In this document: in pieces, positions 60,161-64,000 of the stretch | Layout: every line of letters starts with the position of its first letter | Position numbering within the stretch: position 1 is the stretch's first letter | Source: Streptomyces zingiberis | GTDB lineage: Bacteria; Actinomycetota; Actinomycetes; Streptomycetales; Streptomycetaceae | Assembly (NCBI RefSeq): GCF_012034935.1 | Contig: NZ_JAATEN010000007.1 | Span: forward strand, 186,001 to 250,000 | DNA length: 64,000 bases | Reading direction: 5' to 3' | The notes under the pieces: model-generated | What the model was told of the DNA's origin: nothing | What the model saw: only the letters and a program-made list of their open reading frames with translations | Database searches by the model: none | Translations under genes and position numbers: made by a program

Positions 60161-60546
60161 GGTGACCGGCGCGTCATCGACCCGCCCGCCCACCGCGAGC
60201 CTCCCGCCGGGAACGGGGGCGGGCGCGGCGGGCCCGTCGTCCCTGCCGTCCCCCGCCGTCCCCTCCGTCCTCACCGCCCCGCGGCCGGTGAGGCCCTGCC
60301 CGGCGGGGCGGGGGCTCGGCCGTCCGGCCCGGCGGCGGACGGCAGGGCCCCTCGGCCCCATCGGGCCCATCGGGCCATGGTCTCCTGCCGGTTCTCCCGA
60401 ATCATCGTGAGGTCCATCGCACCCCGTGAGCTGGGGTGTTGCGACGACCACCAGAACGGAGGACCGGGCCGGGGACCGGAGGCCGGGACCGGCCCGCCAC
60501 CGGGGCCGAACGCCCCTGCCCGCCAGGACCGTTCGTCCGCCCTGCC
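60161..60546. other. Gap between convergent genes
   Basis: CACCCC (60420-60425) and GGGGTG (60433-60438) make a small hairpin that could end transcription of either neighbour. The open frames across this stretch are Arg/Pro-rich shadows. Nothing else is seen. Confidence 0.4.
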
Positions 60547-61602
60547 TCAACCGCTGCGCCGCACGGCTCTCCGCGTGTGACGGACCGCCCGCTCCCGCCG
60601 CTCCCGCCGCTCCTCCGGCTCCCTCCGCTCCGCCGGCCGTTCCCCCGCCCGTGCCACGGGCCACGTCCCCGTTCCGGCGGCCTCCCGCCCCCGGTGGACA
60701 GCGGGACGGCGCAGCGCGGGAGCATCATCAGGCCCGAGATGGACGCCGAACGCCGGGTGCTCCGCCAGCCCGCGCGCGTAGGCCCACAGGTGCGGGTGGC
60801 CGGTGACGCGGCGCGCCGTGGCGGGGTCCAGCCGGGGGCGGTGCGTGCCGTCCAGCCGCAGCAGGGTGACCCAGAGGGTCACGTCCGCCAGCGTGAGGTG
60901 GTCGCCGAGGAGGTAACGGCGGCGGGAGAGCCGGTGGTCGGCGGTGTGCAGGGCGCGGAGCAGGGTCTCCCGCGCCGAGTCGGCCCCGGCGCGGTCACCG
61001 CCGTCGCCGGTGGTGCCGTCGCCGATGGTGCCGGTCGTACCGGCAGCACCGGTCGTCCCGGCGGTACCCGTCGTCCCGGTGTCACCGCCGCCTCCCGCCC
61101 CGGCGGCGAGCCGCGCGGCGGTCTCGATGTCCTGGTCGCAGAGGCGGCGGACCTCCGCGAGCGCGTTCCCGGCGCCGTCCGGGTGGAGTTCGGGCCCGTG
61201 TCCGCCGCCGAAGCGGCGGGCCAGGTCGGCGAGGATGTGCGGGGCGTGGTTGCTGACGATCCGCCCCGTCCACTCGTCGGCGAGCACCGGGGCCGTCGCC
61301 GGGCCGTGGTGGCCGTGCGCGCTCGCCGCGTACAGCGGGCGCAGCGCCGGATGCCCGCCGTCCCCGGCGCCGCCCCCGGCGGGCACGGCGGGCAGGTGCG
61401 TCACGGGCAGCGTGTCACCGAGGCCGAGCAGGCCGTGCGTGACGGCGAGACGGAGGGAGTCCGGACAGTCCGCGGCGAGATGGAGACGGTAGCGGTGCGG
61501 CACGGCGTAGTGGCCGCTGCGGGCGTCGCCGCCGATCCGGCCGCGGAAGAGCGGTTCGGCGTCGGCGGCGGGGAAGGGCAGGGCAGGCGTGGTGACGGAC
61601 AT
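60547..61602 (-). CDS. Glutathione S-transferase-like protein (Xi class)
   Basis: A 351-residue protein resembling glutathionyl-hydroquinone reductases (ECM4/YqjG). The usual CPWAHR active site is replaced by CPDSLR (Cys46 kept). Further marks are LYAASAHGHHGPATAPVLAD, EWTGRIVSNHAPHILADLAR and RRYLLGDHLTLADVTLWVTL. A Gly/Thr repeat insert (about 168-207) and an Arg/Glu-rich C-terminus are unusual. Actinobacteria use mycothiol, so the thiol partner is unclear. A leader-peptide gene and a Rrf2-type site precede it, so it is probably sulfur-controlled. Confidence 0.8.
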   Translation of the reverse strand: MSVTTPALPFPAADAEPLFRGRIGGDARSGHYAVPHRYRLHLAADCPDSLRLAVTHGLLGLGDTLPVTHLPAVPAGGGAGDGGHPALRPLYAASAHGHHGPATAPVLADEWTGRIVSNHAPHILADLARRFGGGHGPELHPDGAGNALAEVRRLCDQDIETAARLAAGAGGGGDTGTTGTAGTTGAAGTTGTIGDGTTGDGGDRAGADSARETLLRALHTADHRLSRRRYLLGDHLTLADVTLWVTLLRLDGTHRPRLDPATARRVTGHPHLWAYARGLAEHPAFGVHLGPDDAPALRRPAVHRGREAAGTGTWPVARAGERPAERREPEERRERRERAVRHTRRAVRRSG

Positions 61603-61757
61603 ACGGCCCCCAGGGAGTGCTCGGTCTCTGACGTGACGGCGACTGCGAGGGCGTCCCGCGGCTGCGTCGGCGCGGGCGCGCCGGAGAGGGCCGTGCCCCG
61701 GACGGGGAGCGGCCGGCCTGGTGGAGGAGCGGAGGCCGCCGGGACGGCGGTGACGGT

Positions 61758-61916
61758 TCAGACGCCGCCGGCCGCCGCGGAGCGCGCGGCCCGGGAGCGG
61801 GAACCCGCCGCGCCGCAGACGCGCAGCAGGTCGATGTGGCGACGGGAGGTGAGCAGGGGCAGCGACCGGAGCGCGAGGACGGTGCCTCGGCCGGGGTCCG
61901 TCGCCGTACAGCCCAT
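61758..61916 (-). CDS. Putative attenuation leader peptide, long form
   Basis: A 52-codon frame with SRRHIDLLRVCGAAG at about 24-38, the RRHIDLxRV pattern of actinobacterial leader peptides. Typical members are 20-30 residues; here a Gly/Thr/Leu head (with Cys3) and a Ser/Arg/Ala tail extend it. ATG 61916 follows AGGGAAGCTC. It lies 155 bp upstream of the GST-like gene and directly after a CCTA...TAGG site, the same order as in front of the winged-helix gene at 51.5 kb. Confidence 0.6.
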   Translation of the reverse strand: MGCTATDPGRGTVLALRSLPLLTSRRHIDLLRVCGAAGSRSRAARSAAAGGV

Positions 61917-61923
61917 GAGCTTC

Positions 61924-61940
61924 CCTACCTTTTCGCTAGG
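61924..61940. promoter_or_regulatory. Rrf2-type operator, site C
   Basis: CCTACCTTTTCGCTAGG has the same CCTA/TAGG half-sites and 13-bp spacing as site A and is embedded in TTC...GAAA. It ends eight bases before the leader-peptide start codon region on the minus strand, so it probably overlaps the promoter of the leader/GST unit. Confidence 0.6.
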
Positions 61941-62071
61941 AAATTCTCCTCCGGAGTGTCGGCCGGGACGGCCGCCCCGTCAAGGGGGGTTGCGCGCCGG
62001 GCGCACCCCGGGCACACGTCCGCCCGGTACGGACACGGCTCGGGTCCGTACCGGGCAGGGAGCACCGGTCC

Positions 62072-62101
62072 GGCCCGGCGGGGGCGCGCCCCCGCCGGGC
62101 C
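62072..62101 (-). terminator. Terminator of the TauD-like gene
   Basis: A perfect 30-bp GC palindrome (GGCCCGGCGGGGGCG and its complement) starts seven bases after the TauD-like stop codon on the minus strand. Confidence 0.8.
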
Positions 62102-62108
62102 CGGGGTA

Positions 62109-63137
62109 TCAGACCAGGGCGGCGACTCCGTCGGTGGAGGCTCCGGAGGCGATGCCGTGCCGGGGCTCCGGCACGGACTCGGGGGCGAGCAGCACCGAGC
62201 GGCGGCCGTCCACGCCGACGGGCACGTCCCCGTCGATGGTGACGCGGCGCAGGGTGCGCACGTGGTCGTCGGAGTCGTCCACCCCGTAGTGCTGGGTGGC
62301 GCGGTTGTCCCAGATGGCGACGTCGCCGGCGCGCCACCGCCAGCGCACGGTGTTCTCGGGGCGCTCGATGTGGGACTGGAGGACGGCGGTCAGGGCGCGG
62401 GAGTCTGCGCCGGAGAGGCCGGAGAGGCGTTGCAGGAAGGTGCCGAGGACCAGGGTCCGTTCGCCGGTCTCGGGGTGGACGCGCACCACCGGGTGCTCGG
62501 TGCGGAACTCCGTCGCGGTGAACACCTCGCGGTGCTGGCGCAGTTCGTCCGAGGGGGCGCCGGGGCGCACGGCCGCGTAGTCGTAGGCGTTGGTGTGTTC
62601 GCCGCGCAGTCCGTCGGCGAGCACCCGCAGCGGTTCGGGGAGCCTGGCGTAGGCCGCGGCCGTGTTGGCCCACAGGGTGTCGCCGCCGTAGGGCGGGATC
62701 ACCTCGGCCCGCAGGACGGAGAAGGCCGGGTACGCGGGGACGAAGGTGACGTCCGTGTGCCACTGGTTGGCCCGGCCGCCGTGGTCGTTGTCGATGCCCA
62801 GGGCGTACCGGCCGTCGACGGAGGGCACGGTCGGGTGGGCGACGGGCGTGCCGAGGAGCCGGGCGAACGCCTCGTGCCCGTCGGCGTCCAGGTGGTGCTG
62901 ATCGCGGAAGAACACGACCTTGTGTTCGAGGATGGCGGCGCGGATCACCGCCACGGTCCCCGCGTCCAGATCGCCGCCGAGACGGACCCCGGAGACGGTG
63001 GCGCCGATGCGTCCGCCGATCTTGTCGACGGTGAGCGCGGGGGACGGCGCCGTGGCCGGGCCGGCGGCTGCGGCTGCGGCTGCGGCGGGGACGGGGACGG
63101 CGGGCGTGGTGGTACCTGGCGGCACGGAGGACGTCAT
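62109..63137 (-). CDS. TauD/TfdA family dioxygenase
   Basis: A 342-residue Fe(II)/2-oxoglutarate-dependent oxygenase. The iron triad is His127 and Asp129 (QWHTDVTF) and His283 (TQHYGVDD); Arg294/Arg297 ([11 protein letters not shown]) should bind 2-oxoglutarate. A Pro/Ala-rich head of about 35 residues precedes the usual start. TauD enzymes release sulfite from taurine or alkyl sulfonates, which fits the sulfur-type regulatory sites nearby; other substrates are possible. ATG 63137 follows GAAAGGG. Confidence 0.9.
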   Translation of the reverse strand: MTSSVPPGTTTPAVPVPAAAAAAAAGPATAPSPALTVDKIGGRIGATVSGVRLGGDLDAGTVAVIRAAILEHKVVFFRDQHHLDADGHEAFARLLGTPVAHPTVPSVDGRYALGIDNDHGGRANQWHTDVTFVPAYPAFSVLRAEVIPPYGGDTLWANTAAAYARLPEPLRVLADGLRGEHTNAYDYAAVRPGAPSDELRQHREVFTATEFRTEHPVVRVHPETGERTLVLGTFLQRLSGLSGADSRALTAVLQSHIERPENTVRWRWRAGDVAIWDNRATQHYGVDDSDDHVRTLRRVTIDGDVPVGVDGRRSVLLAPESVPEPRHGIASGASTDGVAALV

Positions 63138-63864
63138 GACAGGGCCCTTTCGGAGTGGTGGGAGAGCGGGCGGGCGGGCCGGGGACACAGACCCCGGGAG
63201 GCGCCGCCCCGGCAGGACATCCGGTCCGGGGCGGGCCGGCGGCCCGGACCGGACCAACGGGCCGACCGGGCGTCGGGGCGACGGGGGTCGACGGGCCGAC
63301 GGGCCGACGGGCGGAACCGGAGCGACCGGCAGACCAGTCCGACCGAATAAGCCCAACGACCGGAAAAGAAGGCAGCAAACAGAAGCCGTGAACCGAAATA
63401 CGGGCACCATTCCAACGTTTCGCGCCCGGCATTCACCGGAAGAGAGGAAATCACCTCATGGCGAAACCCCGGAAAGGCCCGGCGCAACGCCGGAGTTCAT
63501 CGCCGGAGAGCGGGGAATCCCCTCCTCGGCCCGGCCGCCGTCCCGATCCGGCGTCTCCCTCACGCCTGTGACCGGCGGGGACAGCGACTCACCCGGCTGA
63601 GCGGCTCAACTGTGGCGGGTGCGGAGAGCGCCCGCCACGCATCGTGGAGGGACATACTGGCGCGCGGCGAACCTCTCCGAATTCCTCACACCCGAAAGTG
63701 TGACAGCGGAGATCTTCACCGTCAACAACACGGCGGGGTTCATCTCACATTCCGGTTTCCCTGTCACAGGCCGGCAGCATTGCCTTCACAATTCCGGCCG
63801 GGCCCCGGATTCCGCCCCGCCCGGGCGGGCGCGCGGACACGGCGCCCCGGCGGGGATCCCCGGG
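63138..63864. other. 727-bp stretch without a convincing gene
   Basis: The TauD promoter must lie here. The part 63340-63480 and 63640-63780 is AT-richer than the rest of the window. A plus-strand frame 63619-63903 (94 codons, with LSEFLTPESVTAEIFTVNN) has no good ribosome site and overlaps the end of the next gene; I do not call it. No operator of the CCTA...TAGG type is present. Confidence 0.4.
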
Positions 63865-64000
63865 TCACCGCGAGGCGCGGGTGACCGTGAGCAGGAGCGG
63901 TGACCGAACGCCGAGCCGGGCGGCGGAGTCGGCCACCGTCTCGGCGAGCCATCCGACGGCGTCACAGGACCACTCGGCGAGTTCGCCGCGCAGGACCAGG
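63865..64000 (-). CDS. Unrecognised protein (C-terminal 44 residues only)
   Basis: The gene runs off the right edge. The visible end reads LVLRGELAEWSCDAVGWLAE, then TVADSAARLGVRSPLLLTVT and RASR before TGA. It has normal Streptomyces codon use (almost all third bases G or C). It looks like the end of a helical soluble protein. No family can be named from this fragment. Confidence 0.6.
   Translation of the reverse strand, partial: LVLRGELAEWSCDAVGWLAETVADSAARLGVRSPLLLTVTRASR

Noticed and set aside
63612..63903. Two overlapping plus-strand frames of 90-94 codons
   Set aside because: No usable ribosome site, Arg/Pro-rich C-terminal halves, and they overlap the minus-strand gene that runs off the edge.
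1..64000. Insertion sequences, prophage, CRISPR, rRNA or tRNA genes
   Set aside because: No transposase, integrase, Cas or phage protein is readable, no regularly spaced repeats exist, and no tRNA-like cloverleaf with a CCA region was recognised by eye. A covariance-model scan would be decisive.

Overview
The window is about 75% GC. It is dense with genes that end in G/C-rich codons and often use GTG starts, and nearly every start has an AGGAGG-like ribosome site. Gene content points to a Streptomyces or very close relative: a SepF paralogue, a DUF4360 secreted protein, orphan winged-helix and tandem-MerR regulators, 'putative leader peptides', an F420/FMN luciferase-like enzyme set, a mycothiol-world GST, and one TTA (bldA) codon. 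I saw no rRNA, tRNA, CRISPR array, insertion sequence, integrase or plasmid function. It reads as ordinary chromosome with several accessory islands.

Layout. 1-4.9 kb: sugar-acid/hydroxy-acid catabolic genes (DUF1537 kinase end, aldo/keto reductase, HpcH/HpaI aldolase, D-2-hydroxyacid dehydrogenase, Nramp-like carrier) around an operator-like repeat pair. 5-6.7 kb: an ECF sigma factor and a His-rich membrane protein. 6.8-9.1 kb: an MFS carrier translationally coupled to a GH88-like hydrolase. 9.3-14 kb: acyl-CoA dehydrogenase, tandem CoA-transferase and AMP-dependent ligase. 14.2-19.3 kb: a compact metal operon (Cu P-type ATPase, two small membrane proteins, Zn/Mn-type ABC transporter). 19.5-21.6 kb: KtrAB potassium uptake. 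21.9-29.7 kb: assorted housekeeping and carbon genes (tandem MerR regulator, PEP mutase/ICL family, GH15 glucan hydrolase, SDR, Cmx-type efflux).

30-34.9 kb is the most notable region. It is an ATP-grasp-modified RiPP (graspetide) locus: an HTH regulator, a divergent resolvase-like protein, precursor tgmA, ATP-grasp ligase tgmB and PIMT-like methyltransferase tgmC, the last three overlapping end to end. tgmB carries an in-frame TTA codon, so maturation is probably bldA-dependent. 35-47 kb: CoA transferase, EEP-family phosphatase, arginine deiminase plus ornithine carbamoyltransferase, homocysteine methyltransferase, F420 oxidoreductase, MazG-like hydrolase, SepF paralogue, and a DUF4360 protein whose promoter overlaps a perfect CebR-type palindrome.

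47.7-63.1 kb holds two apparent regulons that I infer from repeated palindromes. (1) A CymR-like Rrf2 regulator (52.1 kb) is associated with three similar CCTA...TAGG sites. Two of these stand directly in front of leader-peptide genes, one ahead of an orphan winged-helix regulator and one ahead of a GST next to a TauD-type dioxygenase. With the CE1758/CE1759-type luciferase-like monooxygenase and FMN reductase pair, this suggests organosulfur metabolism. (2) A BlaI repressor/M56 protease pair (57.7-59.1 kb) is associated with three CTAC-N6-GTAG palindromes, in front of spo0M, terB and a membrane protein gene. The window ends inside an unrecognised minus-strand gene.
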